Of a stretch of DNA of 64,000 nucleotides, positions 1 through 7,319 are shown piece after piece; position 1 is the first letter of the stretch; each line of letters opens with the position of its first letter. Origin of the DNA: Azospirillum oryzae. GTDB taxonomy: Bacteria; Pseudomonadota; Alphaproteobacteria; Azospirillales; Azospirillaceae. A program made the translations under genes and the position numbers. The notes beneath the pieces were generated by a model that worked only from the letters and a program-made list of their open reading frames with translations, did no database searches and was not told the origin of the DNA. Location: assembly GCF_900177515.1 (NCBI RefSeq), contig NZ_FXAK01000007.1, positions 1,410,501-1,474,500 on the forward strand, in the 5' to 3' direction.

Positions 1-1246
1 TGTAGAGCTGCCACATCTCCAGTCCGCCGCCGCGCAGCACGCCCCGCGCACCGGCTCCACCGGCAATTCCCCCCGAGACGACCGTGATGCGGCAGCCGCT
101 GCGTCGGGAGAAATCGGCCAATGTGCGGACCATCCGCTCCCATTCGGCATGACGGCCCGGTGCGGCCCAGTGATCGCCGAACCGGCTGCGCAGCCGGGAG
201 GGGAGCACGCCGCTCAGCCGGTCGGGCAAGACGGCGGCCGGAGTCAGCAGCGGCGCTCCGCTGACCAGGATCAGGTGCCGGCAGGCGGCGAAGCGGTCGA
301 GCCAGTCCGGCAGCATGCCCCAGCCCCGTTCCGACAGTATGCGCCGGCCGTTGCGGTCGCTCCAGCTGTCGAGCGTCAGCAAGCCGACTTCGCCCATGGT
401 GAACCCTTGGGTCAGCGTTCCGCATTCCGATCCCCACAGGCAGTCCGGCGGGCTGTCGGCGACGGATCCGGTCTGGAAAAGCTGGACCTGCCGCCGGGTC
501 GCTGCGAACAGCGGGCGCAGGCTGCGGGAGGCGGCATCACCCTCCTCGCGGCGGCCCCAGGCGCCGGCGAGCAGCCGGCCGAGATCGCTGCCGTCCCACA
601 CCATCGCCGAGGGGATCGACGCCAGCGCCGACGCCGCGGCGGCACCGCTCCAGCTCCGCAACATGCGGTCGAGGCCGGCGGCCATCAGCTCTTCCGCCAC
701 CCCGGGCAGTGCGGGACCAAGCCGGCGTGAGGCATCGGACAGCAGGGCATTCGCCTGGGGAGCGGCGGCCGTCACGGCATCGCCGTCGATCTGCCCGCCG
801 GCCTGGACCATCAGGTGATAGCGGTCGGCGGAATGCCGGGCCAGGAGATCGGACCAGAGGGCCGGTGAGGCACCGGTTGGGGATTCGGCATCCGGCGCCC
901 CATTGCCGGTCATTCCACTTCCGTAAAGAATAGCGATACGCGGGAGTGAATGACGACCCGGAACGACCACGGTCCAGCGGGCGCCGTCGGGAAAGCCATA
1001 GGTGACGTCGGTGTCGCGCATACCGCGCGGAACGGCGAAGTCGAATCGCCAGACCTGTCGATGGCGCCAGTGCGTCAGATGGCGGGGCGGAACGGGCAGG
1101 GTGACGCCGTCCACCCGCAGATCGTCGGGCTCGACCTCCCCGTCCAGAACGAACAGCGCCGACAGCCACCAACGGTCGCGCTGTTCACCACGGAAATACA
1201 GGATGGGACCGAGCAGGATGCTCGGTTCCGCTCGTCTCGGCGCCAT
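1..1246 (-). CDS. PhoD-like (alkaline phosphatase D family) protein lacking metal ligands, 3' partial
   Basis: The reading frame starts at ATG 1246 and runs off the window start, so the C-terminus is missing (about 415 residues visible). The architecture matches alphaproteobacterial PhoD-like proteins: an N-terminal beta domain, then segments aligning with the metallophosphatase core (ILYGSG, then QAGGQIDGDAV, MVWDGSDL, GLLTLDSWSDRNGR, CRITVVSGGIAGGA). In active relatives I would expect GGDQxYAD, WDDHDI and SGDVH at three of these places. Here they read GGQIDGD, WDGSDL and SGGIA, so the Asp/His metal ligands appear lost at all three. It is therefore probably a non-catalytic or altered homologue. 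The family call comes from motif spacing and is fairly secure; the loss of activity is inference. Confidence 0.6.
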   Translation of the reverse strand, partial: MAPRRAEPSILLGPILYFRGEQRDRWWLSALFVLDGEVEPDDLRVDGVTLPVPPRHLTHWRHRQVWRFDFAVPRGMRDTDVTYGFPDGARWTVVVPGRHSLPRIAILYGSGMTGNGAPDAESPTGASPALWSDLLARHSADRYHLMVQAGGQIDGDAVTAAAPQANALLSDASRRLGPALPGVAEELMAAGLDRMLRSWSGAAAASALASIPSAMVWDGSDLGRLLAGAWGRREEGDAASRSLRPLFAATRRQVQLFQTGSVADSPPDCLWGSECGTLTQGFTMGEVGLLTLDSWSDRNGRRILSERGWGMLPDWLDRFAACRHLILVSGAPLLTPAAVLPDRLSGVLPSRLRSRFGDHWAAPGRHAEWERMVRTLADFSRRSGCRITVVSGGIAGGAGARGVLRGGGLEMWQLY

Positions 1247-1352
1247 GCTTCATCCGTCCGAACCGGCCCTTCCCCCAAAGATGGGCCTGTCGCATGCAAT
1301 AGCGCAAGGCGCCGCCGGACGGCGAAAAAATATCGCGCTCCGGGCCGGACGA

Positions 1353-1577
1353 TCAGCCGTTCCGCTTGCGCAACAGCTCAAGCATTCGGGGGGGCACCTC
1401 TTCGTTCAGGACCGGGTCGTACAGGCGATGAAGCTCCTCCACATGCTGGCGATGCTGGGCCAGCAGCGCCTTTGCGTCGGGATCGCTCTCGACCACGCTT
1501 TCGAATTCGGCGCGCTCCCGCTCGTCCAGGGCGCCATCCAGATAGGCGTTGATATCGGTCATCGTCACACGCTTCAT
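1353..1577 (-). CDS. small soluble anti-sigma-factor-like protein
   Basis: The product is 74 residues from ATG 1577, which has GGGAACGACAGAG just upstream; an internal ATG at 1562 has no Shine-Dalgarno. The core DINAYLDGALDERERAEF followed by HRQHVEELHRLYDPVL and VPPRMLELL resembles the N-terminal sigma-binding helices of RsiW/ChrR-type anti-sigma factors (D/N-x-x-AYLDG-x-L). The LYDxVL-x-x-xVPxR string also recalls NepR. There is no His-Cys-Cys zinc motif and no membrane helix, so it looks like the sigma-binding module alone. The ECF sigma gene lies about 1.3 kb away on the same strand, beyond an oppositely oriented SDR. That it binds this sigma is inference. Confidence 0.55.
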   Translation of the reverse strand: MKRVTMTDINAYLDGALDERERAEFESVVESDPDAKALLAQHRQHVEELHRLYDPVLNEEVPPRMLELLRKRNG

Positions 1578-1844
1578 CTCTGTCGTTCCCGGATGGGTCG
1601 CCGGGGTTCTCCCCTGGGACACGATCAACCGTGACACGTCCGGTGGCCTCGCCGTTCCCGGAATGCTCGGCCGATAGGACGCCTACCCCATCTTATGGGC
1701 ATGATCCTCAGCCATACCAGTCCGACAAACGGCGCGATCACTGCTCACTTTCGAGGCGAGCAATCCGGCAAAGCCATCCTCTTTCGCGTCGCCCGGCCAA
1801 GTAACAGGGCGGTGCAGCCGATTGTTCCGGCTTCCGTTAGTGCG

Positions 1845-1868
1845 GAACGCCGCGCAATGGGGACTGTT
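1845..1868 (+). promoter_or_regulatory. possible EcfG-like promoter of the SDR gene (weak)
   Basis: GGAAC at 1845-1849 is followed 16 nt later by GTT (1866-1868). This is near the alphaproteobacterial general-stress consensus GGAAC-N16/17-CGTT, but the spacer before the TGTT tetramer is one or two bases short and the C is T. It would give a 5' leader of about 50 nt before ATG 1929. Confidence 0.3.
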
Positions 1869-1928
1869 GTGATTGTGCAACTCACCCCTACAGCGTCCCG
1901 ACAGGGTTGCCGAAGAAGGAGAATGCCC

Positions 1929-2789
1929 ATGGCTCAGCAGGAGAGCAGGCAGCCGCCCCAGCACCAGAACACGCAGCCGGGCCATCAGGCGCCCATGACC
2001 CCGCAGCCGTCGGAAACGCGCCCCGCCTACCGCGGCAGCGGCAAGCTGCGCGACAAAGTGGCACTGATCACCGGCGGCGACAGCGGCATCGGTCGGGCCA
2101 TCGCCGTGCTGTACGCGCGCGAAGGTGCCAAGGTCGGCATCCTGTACCTGAATGAGGACGACGATGCCCGCGAGACCCGCCGTCTGGTCGAAGCCGAAGG
2201 CCAGCCCTGCACCATCCTGAGCGGCGACGTCGGCGACGAGGCGACCTGCCGGAAGGCGGTGGAACAGGTCGTCGGCGAGCATGGCCGGCTCGACATCCTG
2301 ATCAACAACGCGGCCGAACAGCATCCGCAGAAGTCGATCGAGGACATCACCGCCGAGCAGTTGGAGCGGACCTTCCGCACCAACATCTTCGGACAGTTCC
2401 ATATGGTGAAGGCGGCCCTGCCGCACATGCACGAGGGTGCCTGCATCATCAACACCACCTCCGTCACCGCCTACAAGGGCAGCCCGGAACTGCTGGACTA
2501 TTCGGCGACCAAGGGCGCCATCGTCGCCTTCACCCGGTCGCTGTCGATGTCGCTGGTCGACCGCGGCATCCGCGTCAACGCGGTGGCGCCCGGTCCGATC
2601 TGGACCCCGCTGATTCCGTCCACCTTCGACGAGAAGAAGGTCGAGAGCTTCGGCGGCAATGTGCCGATGAAACGCGCGGGCCAGCCGGACGAGGTGGCGC
2701 CGGCCTATGTGTTCCTGGCCTCCGACGACTCTTCTTATATGTCGGGTCAGGTGTTGCACCCGAACGGCGGCACGGTGGTGAACGGCTGA
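1929..2789 (+). CDS. SDR family oxidoreductase, general-stress type (YdaD/GSP39-like)
   Basis: A classical short-chain dehydrogenase/reductase of 286 residues. It has the Rossmann glycine motif ITGGDSGIGRAIA near residue 45, the NNAA motif (ILINNAAEQ), the catalytic Ser in NTTSVTAY and YSATKG (Tyr-x-x-x-Lys). The Pro/Gln-rich N-terminus (PPQHQNTQPGHQ, PAYRGSGKL) is typical of the YdaD/YhdF stress subfamily, which uses NAD(P)H on unknown carbonyl or alcohol substrates in the cytoplasm. ATG 1929 is preferred over 1923 because AAGGAG (1916-1921) stands 7 nt upstream of 1929 but only 1 nt upstream of 1923. It lies between an anti-sigma-like gene and an EcfG-like sigma gene, which fits a stress role. 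Confidence 0.85.
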   Translation: MAQQESRQPPQHQNTQPGHQAPMTPQPSETRPAYRGSGKLRDKVALITGGDSGIGRAIAVLYAREGAKVGILYLNEDDDARETRRLVEAEGQPCTILSGDVGDEATCRKAVEQVVGEHGRLDILINNAAEQHPQKSIEDITAEQLERTFRTNIFGQFHMVKAALPHMHEGACIINTTSVTAYKGSPELLDYSATKGAIVAFTRSLSMSLVDRGIRVNAVAPGPIWTPLIPSTFDEKKVESFGGNVPMKRAGQPDEVAPAYVFLASDDSSYMSGQVLHPNGGTVVNG

Positions 2790-2825
2790 GCGGGCTCGCA
2801 GCCCTCCCAAAGCGGTTCCGATGCG

Positions 2826-2858
2826 AAAAGCCCCCGCGCAGGTAGCGCAGGGGCTTTT
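2826..2858. terminator. bidirectional intrinsic terminator
   Basis: AAAAGCCCC (2826-2834) and GGGGCTTTT (2850-2858) form a stem extended inward by GCGC pairing, with A- and T-rich ends on both strands. It serves the SDR gene from the left and the sigma gene from the right. Confidence 0.85.
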
Positions 2859-2910
2859 CAATCGTGGAGTGTTCGCATTTGGCCGGCGGGCCATCAGGAA
2901 AGATGTCGGA

Positions 2911-3384
2911 TCAGGCGGTCATCAGGTTGTTCAGCCGCTCCCGCGCACGGCACAGGCGGGAACGGATCGTGCCGATCGACACGTTCAGCGTCTCGGCCGC
3001 TTCCTGATAGGGACGCCCTTCGATGGCGACCAGCTTCACGACCTTGCGCTGGCTGGGGGTGAGAGAGGAAAAGGCGCGGTCGACGTCGCGGAAGACCAGA
3101 CGCGACATCTGCGCCGCGTCCACCGACATGGCGCCGTCCCACAGTTCCACCTTCGTCACATGGCGGTCACGCTGCAGATTGTTGAAATGCAGGTTCTTCA
3201 GCATGGTGGTCAGCCACGCCTGCATGTTCGTCCCGGGTTCGAAACGATGCTGGCGCGATAGGGCACGGGCCAGGCAGTCCTGCAGCAGGTCCTCTGCGGC
3301 GTTGGCGTCACGGGTCAGCTTGCAGGCATAACGCTGCAGGTTCGGCATGCAGCGGATCAGTTCGTTTTCGAACGAGTACGCCAT
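2911..3384 (-). CDS. ECF RNA polymerase sigma factor, EcfG/RpoE-like
   Basis: A 157-residue group IV sigma factor. Region 2 spans about residues 10-75 (LQRYACKLTRDANAAEDLLQ, then HRFEPGTNMQAWLTTMLKN, the region 2.2-2.4 signature). Region 4 spans about 100-150 (LTPSQRKVVKLVAIEGRPYQ, then IGTIRSRLCRARERL, a helix-turn-helix for the -35 element). The FEPGTNMQAWL string and short length are like EcfG. ATG 3384 is chosen because AGGAAGGAAAG directly precedes it; the frame stays open upstream but has no better start. A near-perfect GGAAC-N17-CGTTT promoter at 3713-3739 on this strand suggests autoregulation. No nepR or phyR is adjacent. Subfamily assignment is by eye. Confidence 0.85.
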   Translation of the reverse strand: MAYSFENELIRCMPNLQRYACKLTRDANAAEDLLQDCLARALSRQHRFEPGTNMQAWLTTMLKNLHFNNLQRDRHVTKVELWDGAMSVDAAQMSRLVFRDVDRAFSSLTPSQRKVVKLVAIEGRPYQEAAETLNVSIGTIRSRLCRARERLNNLMTA

Positions 3385-3853
3385 GGTCTTTCCTTCCTCC
3401 ACGGTCTGTGTACGTCTCCCGCCGGCCGGGTTAACGGCGGCGCCCATCGCGGTCGAAGGCGGGGCGCGGGGCGGGGACGGCATTGGGCTTTCCGGCGCGC
3501 AATGGCGGCGCCACCGGTTCGAAGGGCTGACAGTGTCTTTTGCGGTCTTGAGCGCTCAGCAGGCCCTGGCGATGGTCCCCAGGGCGTTCGTGAGCCGGCC
3601 CGTCATCCGGTGCGGGTCGGCGGCCCCTGGGGGGTGTTGCGGAACGATCCGGTCGGCGGTGGCGTCATTGAGAAGGTCCCGTTGTTGCCCGTCGTTGATC
3701 GTGTCGGGAGCTAAACGCGCCGTCCGCCGTGGATGTTCCACCGGAGGATCCGGAAAGAGTGACATCGGTGGCAGATTGCGGAGATTCCGGTCCCGTCTCC
3801 GCTTGCCGGGCTTACCACCATCGAACGCGCCCGCCGGTGCGCCGGTGCAACAC
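3385..3853. other. 469-nt intergenic region upstream of the sigma gene
   Basis: No convincing gene is visible on either strand, and I specifically found no NepR-like small ORF. It holds the EcfG-type promoter at 3713-3739 and a 7-bp inverted repeat (GCGGAGA 3778-3784, TCTCCGC 3796-3802) that may end the GNAT transcript. Confidence 0.5.
3713..3739 (-). promoter_or_regulatory. EcfG-type general stress promoter
   Basis: On the minus strand GGAAC (3739-3735) is followed by 17 nt and then CGTTT (3717-3713), an exact fit to the GGAAC-N16/17-CGTT consensus known for alphaproteobacterial EcfG sigmas. It points at the ECF sigma gene, with a leader of about 320 nt. Confidence 0.6.
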
Positions 3854-4363
3854 TCAGTCGTTGGGAAACAGCGGTTTTTCCAGGCGAAGCGCCGCCATCC
3901 CGTCCTCGTAGTAGTCGGGATATTCAGCGAAGCGGCGATAGCCTGCCGCCATATAGAGCGCGATGGCGGCGGCATTGTCAGCCCGCACCTCCAGCCTCAT
4001 TCCACGGCAGCCATGGGCGGCGGCGGACTCCTCCAGCGCCGTCAGCAGCCGGCGGCCGATTCCCTGTTCGCGATTGCCGGGCGCCACCGCGAAGGAGGTC
4101 AGCCGGGCGAAGCGTGTGCCGGCATGGAAGCCGACCACCCCATAGGCAAGCGGCGGCCCCTGCACATTCGGCACTTGGCGGTATGCCACCTGCACCACAC
4201 CTTTTGCCTTCCGGATCGCATAGCGGAAGTTGCGCTGCGTCATCCGGTCGGTCGGGAAACTTCGCTCCTCGATCGCCAGCAGCGCGGGAATGTCGGCCAA
4301 TTCGGCGCGGCGGATGGCGATGCGTGCTGCATTGCAGTGGACAGGATCGGATTCGTGAAGCAT
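3854..4363 (-). CDS. GNAT family N-acetyltransferase (RimI-like)
   Basis: A 169-residue single-domain GNAT protein. It opens with IRRAELADIPALLAIEERSF, a typical GNAT start. The acetyl-CoA pyrophosphate loop is in GNREQGIGRRLLTALE (Q/RxxGxG/A, about residues 95-110), followed by LEVRADNAAAIALYMAAGY, the motif B helix seen in RimI and ribosomal or small-molecule acetyltransferases. The substrate cannot be told from sequence. The gene stands alone and diverges from glgP across about 180 nt. Confidence 0.85.
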   Translation of the reverse strand: MLHESDPVHCNAARIAIRRAELADIPALLAIEERSFPTDRMTQRNFRYAIRKAKGVVQVAYRQVPNVQGPPLAYGVVGFHAGTRFARLTSFAVAPGNREQGIGRRLLTALEESAAAHGCRGMRLEVRADNAAAIALYMAAGYRRFAEYPDYYEDGMAALRLEKPLFPND

Positions 4364-4542
4364 CGTTGACGGGAAAAAGGGGAGGGGACGACAGCCTACT
4401 CCCTTTTACCACAGCGAAACGATGGTGCGTTCCATCTGGGGAAAGCTTTGCTTAACCAACAAGGCAGACACTTCCCCCATGATTGGAGCGCCGCCCTTCC
4501 AGCCGCCCGCTCCTATTGGCCTTTCACGCAGAAAGTCAGGAC

Positions 4543-7041
4543 ATGGACGCTCGGTTCAAATCTCGCGACATCGAACGCCGCAGCCTTGATGTCGATGGCC
4601 TCAAACGGTCGTTCCTGGAATGGCTGGTCTATTCGGTCGGCAAGGATGCACGCGCCGCAACGCGCCGCGACTGGTTCCACACCGTGGCGCTGGCCGTTCG
4701 CGACCGCGTCGTCGACCGCTGGATGGACACGACCCGCAGCTATTACCAGGAAGACGCCAAGCGCGTTTACTACCTGTCCCTGGAATTCCTGATCGGGCGG
4801 CTGCTGACCAACAGCCTGTCGAACCTGGGCATCATGGACGAATGCCGTCAGGCGCTCGACCGTCTCGGCCTGTCGATGGACGACGTGGTCGATGCCGAGC
4901 CGGACGCGGCGCTGGGCAACGGTGGCCTCGGCCGTCTGGCCGCCTGTTTCCTCGACAGCATGGCCTCGCAGGGGCTGCCCGGCTATGGCTATGGCATCCG
5001 TTACGAGTTCGGCCTGTTCGAACAGCGCTTCGAGAACGGCTGGCAGGTCGAATATCCGGAGCAGTGGCTGCAGTTCGGCAACCCGTGGGAGTTCGCCCGG
5101 CCGGAGGTGCTGTACCCGGTCCAGTTCTATGGCCGCGTCGAGGAGTTCCGCGACAGCGTCGGCGAGCGCGCCTATCGCTGGGTCGATGCCGACCGCGTGC
5201 TGGCCATGGCCTATGACACGCCGGTCGTCGGCTTCGGCGGCGAGACGATCAACACGCTGCGCCTGTGGTCGGCCCGCGCCACCCGCGACTTCAACTTCGG
5301 CCACTTCAACGACGGCGCCTATATGAAGGCGGTCGAGCAGAAGATCCTGTCGGAGAATCTGAGCCGCGTCCTCTACCCCAACGACGCGACGGAGACCGGC
5401 AAGGAACTGCGGCTGAAGCAGGAGTATTTCTTCACCTCCGCCTCGTTGCAGGACATCCTGCGCCGCTATCTGCAGCATCACTCCACCTTTGACAATTTGC
5501 CCAACAAGGCGGCGATCCAGCTGAACGACACCCACCCGGCCATCGGCATCGCCGAACTGATGCGCCTGCTGGTCGATCAGCATGCGCTCCGCTGGGACGA
5601 TGCGTGGGAGATCACCCGCGCCACCTTCGCCTACACCAACCACACCCTGCTGCCCGAGGCGCTGGAAGCCTGGCCGGTGCGGATGATCGAGCGGGTGCTG
5701 CCGCGCCACATGCAGATCATCTACGAGATCAACGCCAAGTTCCTGAACCGGACGAAGGCGAAGGCGGAAGGCGACAACGCCAAGCTGTCGCGCCTGTCCC
5801 TGATCGACGAGCGCGGCGAGCGCCGGGTTCGCATGGGCAATCTGGCCTTCCTCGGCTCGCACAAGGTCAACGGCGTGTCGGCCCTGCATACCGAGTTGAT
5901 GAAGCAGACGGTGTTCGCTGATTTCCATCAGGAATTCCCGGATCGCATCAACAACAAGACCAACGGCATCACCCCGCGCCGCTGGCTGAAGCAGGCCAAC
6001 CCGGCCCTGTCGGAGTTGATCACCACCCGCATCGGCGAGGGCTGGATCTCCGACCTGTCGCAGATCGCGGCGCTGCGCGAGAAAGCCGACGACGTTGTGT
6101 TCCGCGAGGAGTTCCGCCGGGCCAAGCGCAAGAACAAGAAGCGTCTGGCCGCCTACATCGCCCGCCAGACGGGCGAGGAGGTTCTGGTCGACAGCATCTT
6201 CGACGTGCAGGTCAAGCGCATGCACGAGTACAAGCGCCAGCTGCTGAACGTGCTGCATACCATCGCGCTCTACAACGAGATGCGCGACAACCCGACGATC
6301 AGCTGGGTGCCGGTGACCAAGGTGTTCGCCGGCAAGGCGGCGCCGTCCTATCACATGGCCAAGCTGATCATCAAACTGATCAACGACGTCGCCAAGGTGG
6401 TGAACCACGACCCGGCGGTGCATGACAACCTGAAGGTCGTGCTGCTGCCGAACTACAACGTCACCGCGGCGGAGATCATCATCCCGGCGGCCGACCTGTC
6501 AGAACAGATCTCCACCGCCGGCATGGAGGCGTCGGGCACCGGCAACATGAAGCTGGCCCTGAACGGCGCGCTGACCATCGGCACGCTGGACGGCGCCAAC
6601 GTCGAGATCCGCGAGCATGTCGGGCCGGACAACATCTTCATCTTCGGCATGACCGCGGAGGAGGTGAACGACCTGCGCGCCAGCGGCGGCTTCAACCCGC
6701 GCGACGTGATCGCGTCGAACCCCAGCCTGAAGCGGGCGCTCGACATGATCTCCACCGGCGCCTTCTCGCCGGACGACCGCAACCGCTACCACCCGATCGT
6801 CCAGGCGCTGACCGACGGCGGCGACCATTTCCTGGTGACGGCGGACTTCGCCGACTATTGCCGGGCGCAGGACGCGGCGATGCAGCTGTACCGCGACCCG
6901 GAGGAATGGACCCGCAAGGCCATTCTGAACACCGCCAATATGGGCTGGTTCTCGTCCGACCGTACGGTCAACGAGTACGCCCAGGAGATCTGGGACGTAC
7001 ACCCGGTGAAGCCGAGCCATGACGGCGAGGGGTTTCGGTAA
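4543..7041 (+). CDS. glgP: glycogen/alpha-glucan phosphorylase
   Basis: An 832-residue family GT35 phosphorylase that releases glucose-1-phosphate from glycogen using pyridoxal phosphate. Landmarks are YYLSLEFLIGRLL, GNGGLGRLAACFLDSMA, KVNGVSALHT, TNGITPRRWL and the PLP-lysine signature EASGTGNMKLALNGALTIGT, with the Schiff-base lysine near residue 670. ATG 4543 (MDARFKSRD) is taken as the start because family homology begins soon after and AGGA lies just upstream; the frame opens earlier but that part reads as leader. No other glycogen genes are in the window, so it is not in a glg operon here. Confidence 0.96.
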   Translation: MDARFKSRDIERRSLDVDGLKRSFLEWLVYSVGKDARAATRRDWFHTVALAVRDRVVDRWMDTTRSYYQEDAKRVYYLSLEFLIGRLLTNSLSNLGIMDECRQALDRLGLSMDDVVDAEPDAALGNGGLGRLAACFLDSMASQGLPGYGYGIRYEFGLFEQRFENGWQVEYPEQWLQFGNPWEFARPEVLYPVQFYGRVEEFRDSVGERAYRWVDADRVLAMAYDTPVVGFGGETINTLRLWSARATRDFNFGHFNDGAYMKAVEQKILSENLSRVLYPNDATETGKELRLKQEYFFTSASLQDILRRYLQHHSTFDNLPNKAAIQLNDTHPAIGIAELMRLLVDQHALRWDDAWEITRATFAYTNHTLLPEALEAWPVRMIERVLPRHMQIIYEINAKFLNRTKAKAEGDNAKLSRLSLIDERGERRVRMGNLAFLGSHKVNGVSALHTELMKQTVFADFHQEFPDRINNKTNGITPRRWLKQANPALSELITTRIGEGWISDLSQIAALREKADDVVFREEFRRAKRKNKKRLAAYIARQTGEEVLVDSIFDVQVKRMHEYKRQLLNVLHTIALYNEMRDNPTISWVPVTKVFAGKAAPSYHMAKLIIKLINDVAKVVNHDPAVHDNLKVVLLPNYNVTAAEIIIPAADLSEQISTAGMEASGTGNMKLALNGALTIGTLDGANVEIREHVGPDNIFIFGMTAEEVNDLRASGGFNPRDVIASNPSLKRALDMISTGAFSPDDRNRYHPIVQALTDGGDHFLVTADFADYCRAQDAAMQLYRDPEEWTRKAILNTANMGWFSSDRTVNEYAQEIWDVHPVKPSHDGEGFR

Positions 7042-7055
7042 TTTCTGAAAGGGCC

Positions 7056-7087
7056 AATGCGCAGGCGCTTTACAATGCCTGCGCATT
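7056..7087 (+). terminator. perfect 11-bp inverted repeat after glgP
   Basis: AATGCGCAGGC (7056-7066) and GCCTGCGCATT (7077-7087) are exact complements around a 10-nt loop, 14 nt past the glgP stop and 16 nt before the leader-peptide ATG. It most likely ends glgP transcription, but there is no T-run, so an operator role is possible. Confidence 0.5.
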
Positions 7088-7103
7088 CGGATAAGAAGGC
7101 CCC

Positions 7104-7181
7104 ATGAACCGCAAGGCCATCACCACCACTACGACCAAAAAAGCGACTCGCTTCGGCGGGAAGCGTCGTGGTGCGTGCTGA
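7104..7181 (+). CDS. threonine-run leader peptide of asd
   Basis: A 25-residue ORF beginning MNRKAITTTTTKKATRF and ending in a basic tail, TGA at 7179-7181. AAGAAGG lies 4-10 nt before the ATG. Five consecutive Thr codons (ACC ACC ACT ACG ACC, 7122-7136) follow an Ile codon and precede two Lys codons and another Thr. Thr, Lys, Met and (via Thr) Ile are the end products of the branch that begins with asd, the next gene. This mirrors the logic of thrL and other attenuator leader peptides, in which ribosome stalling at regulatory codons senses charged tRNA. That it is translated is inferred from the ribosome binding site, codon content and position. Confidence 0.7.
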   Translation: MNRKAITTTTTKKATRFGGKRRGAC

Positions 7182-7242
7182 TCGGATCGACCAGCGTTTC
7201 TTCCACGAGGCAGGCCCCGCCGGACAACGGACGGGGCCTCGT
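7121..7242 (+). promoter_or_regulatory. putative Thr-responsive attenuator upstream of asd
   Basis: Segment 1 is the Thr-codon tract (CACCAC 7124-7129 plus GAC 7133-7135) and pairs with segment 2, GTCGTGGTG (7165-7173). Segment 2 can instead pair through TCGTGG (7166-7171) with segment 3, CCACGA (7203-7208). Segment 3 belongs to a strong hairpin with segment 4: ACGAGGC (7205-7211) with GCCTCGT (7236-7242), continued by CCCG/CGGG and CCG/CGG. Stalling on Thr codons would free 2:3 and block 3:4. The 3:4 hairpin lacks a proper U-tract, so the read-out could be Rho-dependent or translational. A further 8-bp match, TGATCGGA (7179-7186) with TCCGATCA (7282-7289), encloses the hairpin. Confidence 0.6.
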
Positions 7243-7319
7243 CGTATTCGGGGTCCGCTGTCCGAACGACCGATAGGCCGGTCCGATCAACAGTGCGATA
7301 GACAGGACGGAACCCCGCC

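Noticed and set aside
3556..3768. Minus-strand ORF that might be a nepR partner of the sigma gene
   Set aside because: No NepR-like helices; its start lies upstream of the predicted promoter and no ribosome binding site is seen.
4513..6423. Long open frame (636 codons) antisense to glgP
   Set aside because: It is the mirror frame of a strongly coding GC-rich gene; composition is His/Asp/Gln/Val-rich low complexity with no motif.
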